Source: Nocardia acidivorans NBRC 108247
GTDB taxonomy: Bacteria; Actinomycetota; Actinomycetes; Mycobacteriales; Mycobacteriaceae
Assembly: GCF_001625085.1 (NCBI RefSeq)
Contig: NZ_BDAW01000041.1
Coordinates: forward strand, 1 to 64,000
Length of the DNA stretch: 64,000 bases
Direction: 5' to 3'
Positions 40,531 through 49,468 of this stretch are shown here, in pieces (positions within the stretch are counted from its first letter, which is position 1; each line of letters begins with the position of its first letter). Below the pieces are notes generated by a model, which worked only from the letters and a program-made list of their open reading frames with translations, did not search any database and had not been told where the DNA came from. A program made the position numbers and the translations under genes.

Positions 40531-40941
40531 CTACCAGCGCTTGGCGGGCCGGTTGGTCGCTGCGCGGCGGGCGGCCTCTTTCGCCTTGACGCGCTCGGCT
40601 TCCTTGCGGACCTCGGCGTAGTTCTCGCGTTCGCGCAGCAGCCACTCGGGCGGGTTCGCAAGGAGCTCGTCGATCTGCGCGGTGGTCATGGCGTCCTCGA
40701 CCCCGGCGCGGCCCAGGCCGGAGTTGGAGATGCCGAGTTTGCGGGCGACCACATCGCGCGGGAAGGGTCCGTCCCGGTGCAGATCCCGCAGCCACTGCGG
40801 CGGATCGGTGCGCAACTGCTCCAGCTGGGCGCGGGTGACGGGTGAGTTCCGGAACTCCTCGGGGGTTGCGGGGAGGTAGATACCGAGTTTGGCGGCCGCG
40901 GTCAGCGGCTTCATGGTTTGGGCGTTCTTGTCCGGGCTCAC
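40531..40941 (-). CDS. DUF5997 family protein
   Basis: 136 residues. The two similar halves, each built around QLEQLRTDPPQWLRDLHRDG or QIDELLANPPEWLLRERENY, and RKLGISNSGLGR between them are the DUF5997 pattern. The N-terminus reads KPLTAAAKLGIYLPATPEEF. The function is not known. It is paired head to head with a LysR regulator, an arrangement I associate with this family in actinobacteria. Its 3' end abuts the tandem repeat array. Confidence 0.75.
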   Translation of the reverse strand: MSPDKNAQTMKPLTAAAKLGIYLPATPEEFRNSPVTRAQLEQLRTDPPQWLRDLHRDGPFPRDVVARKLGISNSGLGRAGVEDAMTTAQIDELLANPPEWLLRERENYAEVRKEAERVKAKEAARRAATNRPAKRW

Positions 40942-41021
40942 CGGTCAAGGGTATCGGGCCGGGTGGGGTGAACCGGCCGCGCGGTGCGGTTATCGGATGC
41001 CAGTGCAATAACCTGGGTGGA

Positions 41022-41975
41022 ATGAGCCGGTTCGAGTCGATCGATGTCACGCGTCTGCGCTGGTTCGCCGGGGTTGCGGAGGAGTTGCACTTCGCCCGTG
41101 CCGCACAGGCCATGGGGATTTCCCGGCAGCGTTTGAGCCGGACGGTCATCGAGCTCGAGGAGGAGCTCGGCGCCAAACTCTTCGTACCGGGCGCACAACC
41201 CACCCAGCTCACGGCCGACGGCGAGGAGCTGTTGACCGCGGCTCGCGAGATTCTCGCGAATGTGGTCGAGGAGCCCGCGCGCGCGGCCGAGGACGAGGGT
41301 GAGCGCCTGCGCGTGGGATTCGTCCCCGGCGTGACGGTCACCAAATGGGAGCGCATCTGGCGTGAGCGCTTCCCGGAGCTGCCGTTGGAGATGCTGGCGA
41401 TCCCCATGCGTGATCAGGAATCGGCGCTGCGCGCGGGCGTGGTCGATATGGCGTTCGTGCGCCTGCCCATCGATCGCGAGGGGATGAGCGCCATTCCGCT
41501 GTATCGCGAACTGCCGGTGGTGGTGGTGCCCAAGGATCATCCGATCTCGGTGTTCGAGCAGGTGAGCACGCTCGAGCTGGCCGATGAGCGGATGCAGGAC
41601 GCCGCCGATCTGGATGAGGCGGCCATGACCATGGAGATGGTGGCCGCGGTGAGCGGTGCGGCCATCGTGCCGCATTCGATCGCCCGGCTGCATGCCCGCA
41701 AGGATCTCGTCTACCGGACTGTCACCGATGTGCCGACGACGGAGATCGCGCTGGCCTGGCCGCAGGAGCGCACCACCGAACTGGTGGAGGAGTTCGTCGG
41801 CGTGGTGCGCGGCCGGTCCGCGCGCAGTTCGCGCTCGCCGTCCGGTCAGGATTCGAAGAAGCCGCAGGCCAAGATGCCGGTGCGGGGTGCGAAGAAGCCG
41901 GTCGGCGGGAAGAAGCCCGCACCCGCGAAACGTGGTGGGGCAGTGCAGAAGCCGGGTAAGCGGCGCGGCCGCTGA
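41022..41975 (+). CDS. LysR-family transcriptional regulator with basic tail
   Basis: 317 residues. The N-terminal winged helix is typical: RLRWFAGVAEELHFARAAQAMGISRQRLSRTV. A periplasmic-binding-like effector domain follows (RVGFVPGVTVTKW onward). The last 55 residues are Lys/Pro/Ala-rich and probably bind DNA non-specifically. ATG at 41022 chosen because the domain starts there. Divergent from the DUF5997 gene, its likely target. Confidence 0.85.
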   Translation: MSRFESIDVTRLRWFAGVAEELHFARAAQAMGISRQRLSRTVIELEEELGAKLFVPGAQPTQLTADGEELLTAAREILANVVEEPARAAEDEGERLRVGFVPGVTVTKWERIWRERFPELPLEMLAIPMRDQESALRAGVVDMAFVRLPIDREGMSAIPLYRELPVVVVPKDHPISVFEQVSTLELADERMQDAADLDEAAMTMEMVAAVSGAAIVPHSIARLHARKDLVYRTVTDVPTTEIALAWPQERTTELVEEFVGVVRGRSARSSRSPSGQDSKKPQAKMPVRGAKKPVGGKKPAPAKRGGAVQKPGKRRGR

Positions 41976-42178
41976 TCATCGGGGTCGATCTGGGGATATC
42001 TCAGGGTCGATTCAGGGTTGCGCTATACGTATACGTCTACTTATAGTGATTGCGGGCGGCGATGAAGCCGCCCGCTGATGGTCATCGGTAATCGAACCCG
42101 TTGCGGCACAGTGCATCTCAATCCATGACGGCACGTTGTAGATGCATGCCTATATACGCATCAATGAATGTGAAGAAC

Positions 42179-42224
42179 GTCAACCGATGGTTGACTATCA
42201 AATAAAAGTCAACCTAAGGTTGAC
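42179..42224. promoter_or_regulatory. twin palindromic operators before the EXLDI/MMPL operon
   Basis: Two copies of GTCAACCnnnGGTTGAC, at 42179-42195 and 42208-42224, both with perfect seven-base arms and centres 29 bp apart (nearly three helical turns). They end 23 bases before the start codon. This is the layout of a repressor that binds cooperatively on one DNA face. The rest of 41976-42178 shows no gene. Confidence 0.75.
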
Positions 42225-42247
42225 GCATGCGAGAATTGGAGTACGTC

Positions 42248-42778
42248 ATGGACATCGACATGCACAAGCCCGAGGGCGACGAGCCCGCCCGGAGCGCTGT
42301 CGGCACCGAGGATCTTCCCGAGGGTATGAGCCGCATCGAACTGCGCGTGGGTCCCGGCGGCGGTCGCACACAGAGCTTCGTCGGCCGGCTGCTGGCCGAA
42401 TCGCAGCAGGTCACCAAGGTCGGCACCGAGGTGATCAACGTCTACCTCAGCCGGAAGGGCAAGTTCGTCGTGCACCGTCAGTACGTCGAATGGTCGGATT
42501 TCCAGCAGGCGACCAAGCAGGCGTACAACTCCGTTCGCGCCGACTTCATCACCGCGCGCCGCAATTCCGATCAGTCCGACTTTTCACCTATCACCCACTG
42601 GGTCAAGGAGTTTAAGAACTGGCGCGAACTGCTTGGCCTTGGTAAGGATGGGTACGGGGACTTCACTCTGGACATCGTCGACTCGCTGGACGAGTTGCGC
42701 GAGCGTGTCCCCGCCAAGGCCTTCCGGATCGCCGCCGATGTGGTGTCGAACCCGGCCTCGCACGACCTCGATATCTGA
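42248..42778 (+). CDS. EXLDI family protein
   Basis: 176 residues, hydrophilic, ending SHDLDI, the C-terminal signature that names this actinobacterial family. The centre reads LSRKGKFVVHRQYVEWSDF. Function unknown; the family is often next to transporter and TetR genes. The start at 42248 follows GGAG with six bases spacing and was preferred over an ATG at 42227 next to the operator. It is followed after 35 bp by an MMPL transporter, likely in one operon under the twin operators. Confidence 0.72.
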   Translation: MDIDMHKPEGDEPARSAVGTEDLPEGMSRIELRVGPGGGRTQSFVGRLLAESQQVTKVGTEVINVYLSRKGKFVVHRQYVEWSDFQQATKQAYNSVRADFITARRNSDQSDFSPITHWVKEFKNWRELLGLGKDGYGDFTLDIVDSLDELRERVPAKAFRIAADVVSNPASHDLDI

Positions 42779-42813
42779 ATAGCGCGGCCGAACCCCGAAA
42801 GGACTTCTCCCGC

Positions 42814-44970
42814 ATGTTCTCCCGACTGGGACGCTTTGTCGTCAAGCAGCCGTGGCTGGTTATCGGCGTCTGGCTTATCGCCATTGTCGCCATCGCCGCC
42901 ACGGCGCCCAAACTCACCGCAACCACGGATCAGGCCGACTTCCTCCCTTCGCACTACGAGTCCATCCGGGCGATGCAGACTCAGGAGAAGGCCTTCCCCA
43001 ACAGTGCCACCCCGTCCGCGCTCATCGTCTTCGAGCGCGCCGACGGCGCACCGCTGACCGAGGCCGATGCGGCCACCGTGCAGGCGGCTGCGACCAAGCT
43101 CACCGAGCGAAAGATCAAGGACGTCACCGCGATCGCGGCAATGCCGGTCTCGGAGAACAAGCTCGTCGATGTCGTCGCGGTGCAGATGATCAAGGTCACC
43201 AGCCCGAATGATACGCGGCAGACCGATGCGGTGAAGGATCTGCGCACCGCTCTGAAGGAGACGGTCGAGGGTTCGGACCTGAAGGCGGGTGTCACCGGGC
43301 AGGCGGCGCAGACGCTGGATCAGCAGGATTCGGGTAACAAGGCGCTGGCCATCATCGGTATCGCGACCATCGTGCTGATTCTGGTGCTGCTGCTGGTGAT
43401 CTTCCGCAGCCCGGTCATCGCGCTGCTGCCGATTCTGGTGATCGGCGCCATCTCGATGGCGGTCAACGGTCTGATCGCCATGGTGTCCAAGGCTTTCGAT
43501 CTCAAGGTCGACAGTTCCGTGCAGTCACTGCTGGTGGTGGTGTTGTTCGGTGTCGGCACGGACTACATCCTGTTCCTGATGTTCCGGTATCGGGAGCGCT
43601 TGCGTGCCGGTGAGGATCCCAAGACCGCCATGGTCAGCGCGGTGACCCGGGTGGGTGAGGCGATCAGTTCGGCCGCGGCCGCGGTGATCATCGCCTTCGG
43701 CGCGCTCATGCTGTCGACGCTGGGCATGTTCCGTTCGCTCGGTCCGGCGCTGGCCATTGCCGTCGCGGTGGCGCTGCTGGCGGGTCTGACCCTGGTTCCG
43801 GCGATCGTTTCGCTGTTGGGCACCAAGGTGTTCTGGCCGTCGAAGGCGTGGCAGCAGGAGCCGACGGGTGCGCGTTTCGCGGCGGTCGGCGGCTCGCTGG
43901 GTCGGCGTCCGGGGCTGTACGCGCTGGTTTCGGGTGGTCTGCTGGTGGCCCTGGGCGTGGTCGCGCTCGGCTTCAATCCGACCTTCGATCTGAGTTCGAG
44001 TTCGACCTCGGACACCTCCGAATCCACGGTCTACAGCAAGGAATTGCTCAAGGGCATGCCCGCGGGCACGACCCAGCCGTCGCAGGTCTATCTGAGTTCG
44101 GAGGGCACTGCGCTCACGGCCGACCAGCTGAGCACCTATCGCACCGCGCTGACCGGTATCTCCGGTGTGGGTCAGGTCTCCGAGCCGAAGCTGTCGGAGA
44201 ACCAGGAGATCGCCGAATACCAGGTGACGCTCAATGACGCTCCGGAGTCCGATGCGGCATTGAAGACGGTGCAGGGCCCGCTGCGTGATGTCGCGCATTC
44301 GGCCGCACCGGAGGGCGCCAAGGCCGTGGTCGGCGGTATGACCTCGATCTTCGTGGACTTCAAGGCCGCGATGAATCGTGATTACGCGGTGGTGTTCCCG
44401 GTGGCCGCGGTGCTGATCATGCTGGTGCTGGGTCTGCTGCTGCGCAGTCTGGTGGCGCCCTGGTATCTGATCGCGTCGGTGTTCCTCGGGTTCGCCGCCA
44501 CGCTCGGCGCCGCGGTGCTGGTTTTCCAGCACCTGCAAGGCAATTCGGGTCTGATCTTCACTTTGCCGCTGATCATGTATCTGTTCGTGGTCGCCCTCGG
44601 GACGGACTACAACATCCTCATGGTGGCGCGATTGCGGGAGGAGGCCCGCGAGGGTCACGATCCGCATCGGGCCGCGGCCGAGGCGGTCAAGCACACCGGC
44701 CCGACCATCGCCGCCGCCGGTCTGATCCTGGCGGGCACCTTCGCCTCGATGATGCTGGCGGGCAACAACGCCCTGTCCCAGATGGGTTTCGCCATCTCGG
44801 TGGGCATCGGTATCGCGGCCTTCGTGATGGCGATGTTCTTCACCCCGTCGGTGACCGCGCTGATCGGTCGCAAGGCGTGGTGGCCGGGTCACGGTGGTGA
44901 TGCCGATCCGCAGGCGGAGTGGAATGAGCAGCAGTGGGCGCAGCCCGCCTCTGATTCCGCGCGCCGTTAG
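42814..44970 (+). CDS. MMPL family RND-type transporter
   Basis: 718 residues, two RND halves. Each has one N-terminal membrane helix (the first is PWLVIGVWLIAIVAIAA), a periplasmic domain, and a bundle of helices with the conserved GVGTDYILFLMFRYRE (first half) and ALGTDYNILMVARLREE (second half) carrying the proton-relay Asp-Tyr pair. MMPL proteins export lipids, siderophores or drugs. AAAGGA precedes the ATG. A palindrome-bound repressor suggests induction by the substrate. Confidence 0.9.
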   Translation: MFSRLGRFVVKQPWLVIGVWLIAIVAIAATAPKLTATTDQADFLPSHYESIRAMQTQEKAFPNSATPSALIVFERADGAPLTEADAATVQAAATKLTERKIKDVTAIAAMPVSENKLVDVVAVQMIKVTSPNDTRQTDAVKDLRTALKETVEGSDLKAGVTGQAAQTLDQQDSGNKALAIIGIATIVLILVLLLVIFRSPVIALLPILVIGAISMAVNGLIAMVSKAFDLKVDSSVQSLLVVVLFGVGTDYILFLMFRYRERLRAGEDPKTAMVSAVTRVGEAISSAAAAVIIAFGALMLSTLGMFRSLGPALAIAVAVALLAGLTLVPAIVSLLGTKVFWPSKAWQQEPTGARFAAVGGSLGRRPGLYALVSGGLLVALGVVALGFNPTFDLSSSSTSDTSESTVYSKELLKGMPAGTTQPSQVYLSSEGTALTADQLSTYRTALTGISGVGQVSEPKLSENQEIAEYQVTLNDAPESDAALKTVQGPLRDVAHSAAPEGAKAVVGGMTSIFVDFKAAMNRDYAVVFPVAAVLIMLVLGLLLRSLVAPWYLIASVFLGFAATLGAAVLVFQHLQGNSGLIFTLPLIMYLFVVALGTDYNILMVARLREEAREGHDPHRAAAEAVKHTGPTIAAAGLILAGTFASMMLAGNNALSQMGFAISVGIGIAAFVMAMFFTPSVTALIGRKAWWPGHGGDADPQAEWNEQQWAQPASDSARR

Positions 44971-44992
44971 CCGCGAATCCTGTTCCAGCACA

Positions 44993-45027
44993 GCCGGGCC
45001 CGTCTCCCTGTCGGAGGCGGGCCCGGC
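44993..45027 (+). terminator. terminator after MMPL gene
   Basis: Fifteen-base stem (GCCGGGCCCGTCTCC with GGAGGCGGGCCCGGC, one G-T pair) and five-base loop, 23 bases after the stop. No long T-tract. Confidence 0.8.
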
Positions 45028-45165
45028 CGCTGTACCGGGCTTTTCGCCGTTCTGACAGAAACGCGTTTCAGTTTTTTCCCGAAAGTGCCACGCCTCGAAC
45101 TGGACAACCGATATGGTTCGCCGGACCGTACCCGCAGGGGGTTGGCACCCGAGGAGATTCCAGAC

Positions 45166-45576
45166 ATGACCACGACCGTGAACAAGCGCATCGCCCAGCG
45201 GGCCGGATTCGGCATCACCGCGCTGGCGGCGGTGGCCTGTTCGGCGGCCCTGACCGCGCCCTACGCCTCGGCGGTCCCCACCGGCCTGTCGGTGAACGCC
45301 CGCAATATCTACGCGGCCTGCACCTATGAGGTCACCGCCACCTACGACCACTGGTTCGAAGCCTGGTTCTACGACAACGGCCTGGTCATCGGCGGCAGCC
45401 CGATCAGCCCGACCAACGGCAAAGCCACCATCCAGTGGACCCCCAAGAGCGCCGGCACCCACACCCTCTCCACCCTCCAGGGCACCGCCTGGGAACTGAA
45501 GGTCAACGTCCTGCAGCCCACCCTCACCGGCAGCGCCACCTGCGGCGCAAGCCCCCTGGGCTTCCTGGGCTCCTGA
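45166..45576 (+). CDS. small secreted protein, Ig-like beta-sandwich
   Basis: 136 residues. Signal peptide with a hydrophobic core FGITALAAVACSAALTAPYASA, cleaved near ASA-VP. The mature part has alternating beta-strand text (YEVTATYDHWFEAWFYDNG, ATIQWTPKSAGTHTLSTL) and paired cysteines, like the Ig-like small secreted proteins of Nocardia. No catalytic motif. GAGGAG precedes the ATG. Confidence 0.7.
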   Translation: MTTTVNKRIAQRAGFGITALAAVACSAALTAPYASAVPTGLSVNARNIYAACTYEVTATYDHWFEAWFYDNGLVIGGSPISPTNGKATIQWTPKSAGTHTLSTLQGTAWELKVNVLQPTLTGSATCGASPLGFLGS

Positions 45577-45615
45577 TCCCGGTTCGGTGGCGGCCCAACC
45601 ACACCGAACCGTCCC

Positions 45616-45670
45616 GGACCGGCTGACCGCCAAATCCTCTGTTCCCCAGGTCAGCCGGTCCACCCCTTTT
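45616..45670 (+). terminator. terminator between convergent genes
   Basis: Thirteen-base arms GGACCGGCTGACC and GGTCAGCCGGTCC separated by 20 bases, followed by CCCCTTTT. Confidence 0.75.
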
Positions 45671-45687
45671 CACGGGCGAAAACTGTT

Positions 45688-46452
45688 TCAGCGCAGGGTC
45701 GTATGCCAGACCAGGGCCGCGGCGAGTGCGCCCGCGCCGTTGACCGACCAGTGCAGGGCGATGGGGGCCAGCAGGCTGCCGCTGCGGCGGCGGAGCCAGG
45801 TGAAGACGGCTCCGGCGGCGGCGGTGGCGAGGACGGCCAGGCCGATGCCGAGGATCTGCCCCGCTACGCCGCTGCCGAGGATGCCGGTCAGGCCCTTGTT
45901 GCCGGTGGTGAGGCCCAGGGATGAGGCCACATGCCAGAGGCCGAAAAGCATTGAGCCCGCCGCGAATACGCCACGTGCGCCGTAGGCGCGGTCGAGGGTG
46001 CCGTGCAGGACGCCGCGGAAGGCGAGCTCCTCGGGGATGGCCGTTTGCAGGGGGATGACGATCATCGATGCGATGAGCGCGCCGGAGATGGTGGCGTAGC
46101 GGTCGGCCAGGAAGAACGGGCGGGTGATCGGCAGCAGTGCGCCGATGGCCACGGCGGTGAGGACCACGCCCACGGCGGCGAGGGCCCAGACCGAGCCGCG
46201 TCGCCAGTGCCTGGGGGACAGGCCGAGTTCGGCCCAGCCGAGGCCGCGGCGGCGGACCATGGCGAGCAGCACAATCGCGGCAATCGGGACGGTGACAATG
46301 CTGGCCCAGGCGGTGGTGAAGTGCGCGATGAGATTGGTGCAGATCAGAACGACCACGACGACCGCGACATCGAGGGAGGCGTGCAGGCGGTGGCGGAGGG
46401 GTGCGGGTGCTGCGGGGAGCGCAGCGATCGCACCGTTATCGTTCTGAGACAT
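45688..46452 (-). CDS. CPBP-family intramembrane metalloprotease
   Basis: 254 residues, about eight membrane segments. The three CPBP (CAAX protease/Abi) motifs are in place: PEELAFRGVL, FGLWHVAS and APIALHWSVNG, giving the Glu-Glu and His residues that hold the catalytic metal. Family members include prenyl-protein proteases and bacteriocin-immunity proteins; the local substrate is not known. Same strand as the RluA-type gene upstream, with a 46-bp gap. Confidence 0.85.
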   Translation of the reverse strand: MSQNDNGAIAALPAAPAPLRHRLHASLDVAVVVVVLICTNLIAHFTTAWASIVTVPIAAIVLLAMVRRRGLGWAELGLSPRHWRRGSVWALAAVGVVLTAVAIGALLPITRPFFLADRYATISGALIASMIVIPLQTAIPEELAFRGVLHGTLDRAYGARGVFAAGSMLFGLWHVASSLGLTTGNKGLTGILGSGVAGQILGIGLAVLATAAAGAVFTWLRRRSGSLLAPIALHWSVNGAGALAAALVWHTTLR

Positions 46453-46498
46453 CCCGGCCAGTGTACGTACGGATCCTTAGAACGCACTACGAATGTGG

Positions 46499-47455
46499 TT
46501 AAAGCTGATCTCCGGTACGGATCGGCCCGCCTGCCCAGCCCTCCGGATCGGTCCAAGCCTGCAGCGTGCGGGCTGTTTCGAAGCGGCGCGGCTGTCGTGA
46601 GATCGGGTCGGTGAATTCGAGCGCACAGGCCAGCAATTGCAGTGGCCGTGAGTAGTCGTCGACCGGTTTATCGGTGAGGTCGGGATAGAAGTCGTCGCCG
46701 AGAATCGGAATGCCGAGCGAATTCATATGCAGTCGTAGCTGATGGGTGCGGCCGGTCTTGGGCTTCAAATTGTATCGCCCCAGTCCGTCGCGCTGCTCCA
46801 GCAATTCGACCAGCGTCTCGGCATTGGGTTCGCCGGGTTCCTCGAAGGCCCGCAGCACCTGCCGCTCCTTGACGATCCGGCTGATCACCGTGCGTGGTAG
46901 TTCGAGTTCGGGATCGAAGCGCGCGATGGCCTCGTACTCCTTGTGCACCACCCGCTTGTGGAACATGGTCTGATACGCCCCGCGCACAGCCGGATTCACG
47001 ATGAACAGGATCAGTCCGGCGGTGACGCGATCGAGTCGATGCGCGGGCACCAGATCGGGTAGCTCGAGTTCGCGTCGTAGTCGCACCAGCGCGGTCTGCA
47101 ATATGTGCTGTCCACGCGGAATCGTGGCGAGGAAGTGCGGTTTGTCGATGACGAGAATGTTCTCGTCCCGATGCACGATGCCGATCTCGAACGGCACCTC
47201 GGTTTCGACGGGCAGATCCCGGTGGAACCACACGGCCCCGCCGGGCACGTACGCGGCATCGGGCGCGATCGGCCCGTCGAGATCCACGATCCCGCCTTCC
47301 CGCAACAGCGCGTCGATGCGCGCCGGATCCACCCGCGGCAATCGATCGACGAGATGATCGCGAATGGTCGCCCATTCCCCATCCTCGGGCATCCGCAACC
47401 GCGCCGGGTCCAACCCATGCCGCTTCCCCAGCGGCGGCTGCTGCCTACGTCTCAC
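46499..47455 (-). CDS. RluA-family RNA pseudouridine synthase
   Basis: 318 residues. The catalytic motif HRLDRVTAGLILF carries the nucleophilic aspartate. KPKTGRTHQLRLHMNSLGIPILGD is the conserved RNA-binding end of the fold. IVHRDENILVIDKP opens the catalytic domain. It isomerises uridine in rRNA or tRNA; which site cannot be told. GTG start. Confidence 0.88.
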   Translation of the reverse strand: MRRRQQPPLGKRHGLDPARLRMPEDGEWATIRDHLVDRLPRVDPARIDALLREGGIVDLDGPIAPDAAYVPGGAVWFHRDLPVETEVPFEIGIVHRDENILVIDKPHFLATIPRGQHILQTALVRLRRELELPDLVPAHRLDRVTAGLILFIVNPAVRGAYQTMFHKRVVHKEYEAIARFDPELELPRTVISRIVKERQVLRAFEEPGEPNAETLVELLEQRDGLGRYNLKPKTGRTHQLRLHMNSLGIPILGDDFYPDLTDKPVDDYSRPLQLLACALEFTDPISRQPRRFETARTLQAWTDPEGWAGGPIRTGDQL

Positions 47456-47562
47456 CCCGCGAACCCTATCGGCGACGTATTCGCGCTGGTGCAGGGGCCT
47501 ACTCGACGTTTGCCGGTGTCAGTGCGCGCACGTCCGAACGGACTGCCCGCTGGATGGCAAAG

Positions 47563-47581
47563 TTAGCCTAGCCTATCCTTC
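47563..47581. promoter_or_regulatory. IdeR/DtxR iron box before the ABC transporter pair
   Basis: TTAGCCTAGCCTATCCTTC matches 15 of 19 positions of the consensus TWAGGTWAGSCTWACCTWA. It lies 55 bp before the start codon, which suits iron-dependent repression. Confidence 0.7.
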
Positions 47582-47635
47582 GGGCGAAAATTGTGTGAGG
47601 ATCGGGCGGATGGAACCAAGGGTGAGGGGCTTCTG

Positions 47636-49468
47636 ATGACAGTCGAGGTCGCGCCGGACAAGGCGGCGGCGAAGGCGCGCAAACAGCGGGAAGCGCGGGC
47701 GCGGAAGGAGATTCTGGCTCCGGTCGGCGGGGTGCTGACGCTGGCGAGTCTGTTGGTCGCCATCGCGTCGGTGTGCGCTGTGGTGCCGTTCCTGCTCATC
47801 GTCTCGGCCTGCCGGGAGCTGTTGAACGACACCGTCGATACCGATCGGGTGTGGCGGCTGCTGCTCGTCGCGGTGGTCGTGCTGGTGGCGCGGGCCCTGT
47901 TGCAGGCGGTCGCGCTGACCTGGTCGCATCTGGTGGATGCCGGATTCCAGCTGACGCTGCGCCGCCTGCTCGCCGATAAATTGACCCGGGTTCCGCTGGG
48001 CTGGTTCGGTGATCGCACCTCCGCGGAGGTGAAGAAGTACCTCCAGGACGATGTGGAGGCGCTGCACTATCTGGTCGCGCACGCCCGGCTGGATTTCATC
48101 GGTTCGGTGACCGTGCCGCTGGTGACGCTCGTCTACCTGTTCATCGTGGACTGGCGGCTCACCCTCGTGCTGCTGGTGCCGCTGGTCCTCTACGCGCTGT
48201 GCATGAAGAGGATGCTGGACGAGCCGGGCCGCGAGCGCATGCTCACCTACAACGCCGCCGAACAGCGCACTCGCGAGGCGACCGTGGAGTTCGTGGACGG
48301 TATCCAGGTGGTGCGGGCGTTCGGCCGGGCGGGTAAGGCGCACAGCGTCTTCCAGGACGCGGTCGATCATCAGACCGACAGTCTGCGGCGGTTGAAGATG
48401 CCGATCGTCTCGGTGCAGTCGCTCTCGGACGCGGTGGTGTCGCCGGTCTTCGTCATGCTGCTGGTGGTGCTGGCCGGGTTGACCGGTGTCGGCGCGGGGT
48501 GGATCGAACCCCTGGATGTGTTGCCGTTCTTGCTGATCGGCCTGGGGCTGGGCAGTTCGCTGATGGGTCTGGGCTACGGGGCGCAGGCCCTGCGCACCGC
48601 CGGTGACGCGGCGCTGCGACTGCACGAACTCATGCGGACCCCCGAATTGGCTTCCAGCTCAGCGGTTTCGGATGACACCGAATCGGCGGAGGCGCGGGCC
48701 GCCGCGCCCGTCGCCGCGGGCCTGGTGCGTTTCGAGGGCGTGAGTTTCGGCTACCGCGACGATCATCAGGTGTTGCGCGGCATCGATCTGGAACTCGCCC
48801 CGGGCACGCTCACCGCCCTGGTCGGCCCGAGCGGTTCCGGCAAGTCCACCCTGGCCAAACTGCTGCCCCGCTTCTATGACGTGCAGGCGGGTCGAATCAC
48901 CATCGGCGGCCGGGATATTCGTGACTTCAGCACCGAGGAGCTGTATCGCACGGTCGGATTCGTCTTCCAGGATGTGCGCCTGATCCGCGGCAGTATTCGC
49001 GACAACCTACTGCTGGCCCGCCCCGACGCGGAGCCGGACGCACTCGAGCGGGCGGCCCGTGCCGCGCAGATCCACGACCGGATCATGAGCCTGCCGCGCG
49101 GCTACGACTCCGAGATCGGTGTCGACGCCACGCTTTCCGGCGGTGAGGCGCAACGCCTTTCGATCGCCCGCGCACTGCTCGCCGATACCCCGGTGCTGGT
49201 GCTGGACGAGGCCACCGCCTTCGCGGATCCGGAATCCGAGGCGGCGGTGCAGGACGCGCTGGCCGCCTTGGTCGCGGGCCGCACCGTGCTGGTGATCGCG
49301 CACCGACTGCACACCATCACCGGGGTAGACCGAATTCTGGTGCTGGAGAACGGCGTACTGGTCGAACAGGGCGATCATTCGAGCCTGGTCGCGGCCGGTG
49401 GTCTCTATCAGCGACTATGGCAGATCAATGAGGCGGCGCTGGATGTGGTGCTGGAGGGAACGCGATGA
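47636..49468 (+). CDS. ABC transporter, fused membrane and ATPase domains (IrtA-like, siderophore import)
   Basis: 610 residues: six membrane helices in the first 330, then an ATPase with Walker A GPSGSGKST, signature LSGGEAQRLS and Walker B VLVLDEATAFAD. Exporter-fold proteins of this kind act as siderophore importers in IrtAB and YbtPQ. IrtA carries an N-terminal flavin reductase-like siderophore-interaction domain; here the protein starts with about 30 basic residues and then the first helix, so iron release must occur elsewhere. The ATG at 47636 follows GAGGGG. It forms a heterodimer-type pair with the next, overlapping gene, and an iron box precedes it. Confidence 0.82.
   Translation: MTVEVAPDKAAAKARKQREARARKEILAPVGGVLTLASLLVAIASVCAVVPFLLIVSACRELLNDTVDTDRVWRLLLVAVVVLVARALLQAVALTWSHLVDAGFQLTLRRLLADKLTRVPLGWFGDRTSAEVKKYLQDDVEALHYLVAHARLDFIGSVTVPLVTLVYLFIVDWRLTLVLLVPLVLYALCMKRMLDEPGRERMLTYNAAEQRTREATVEFVDGIQVVRAFGRAGKAHSVFQDAVDHQTDSLRRLKMPIVSVQSLSDAVVSPVFVMLLVVLAGLTGVGAGWIEPLDVLPFLLIGLGLGSSLMGLGYGAQALRTAGDAALRLHELMRTPELASSSAVSDDTESAEARAAAPVAAGLVRFEGVSFGYRDDHQVLRGIDLELAPGTLTALVGPSGSGKSTLAKLLPRFYDVQAGRITIGGRDIRDFSTEELYRTVGFVFQDVRLIRGSIRDNLLLARPDAEPDALERAARAAQIHDRIMSLPRGYDSEIGVDATLSGGEAQRLSIARALLADTPVLVLDEATAFADPESEAAVQDALAALVAGRTVLVIAHRLHTITGVDRILVLENGVLVEQGDHSSLVAAGGLYQRLWQINEAALDVVLEGTR

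Noticed and set aside
40255..40845. Coding repeat protein (RQPGMGV repeats) on the plus strand
   Set aside because: It reads through the tandem array and then antisense to the DUF5997 gene. No ribosome-binding site, and the unit length being a multiple of three explains the open frame.
42142..42615. Alternative plus-strand gene over the operators and EXLDI gene
   Set aside because: The translation is Arg/His-rich and runs out of phase with the EXLDI protein, which has a good start site and family signature.
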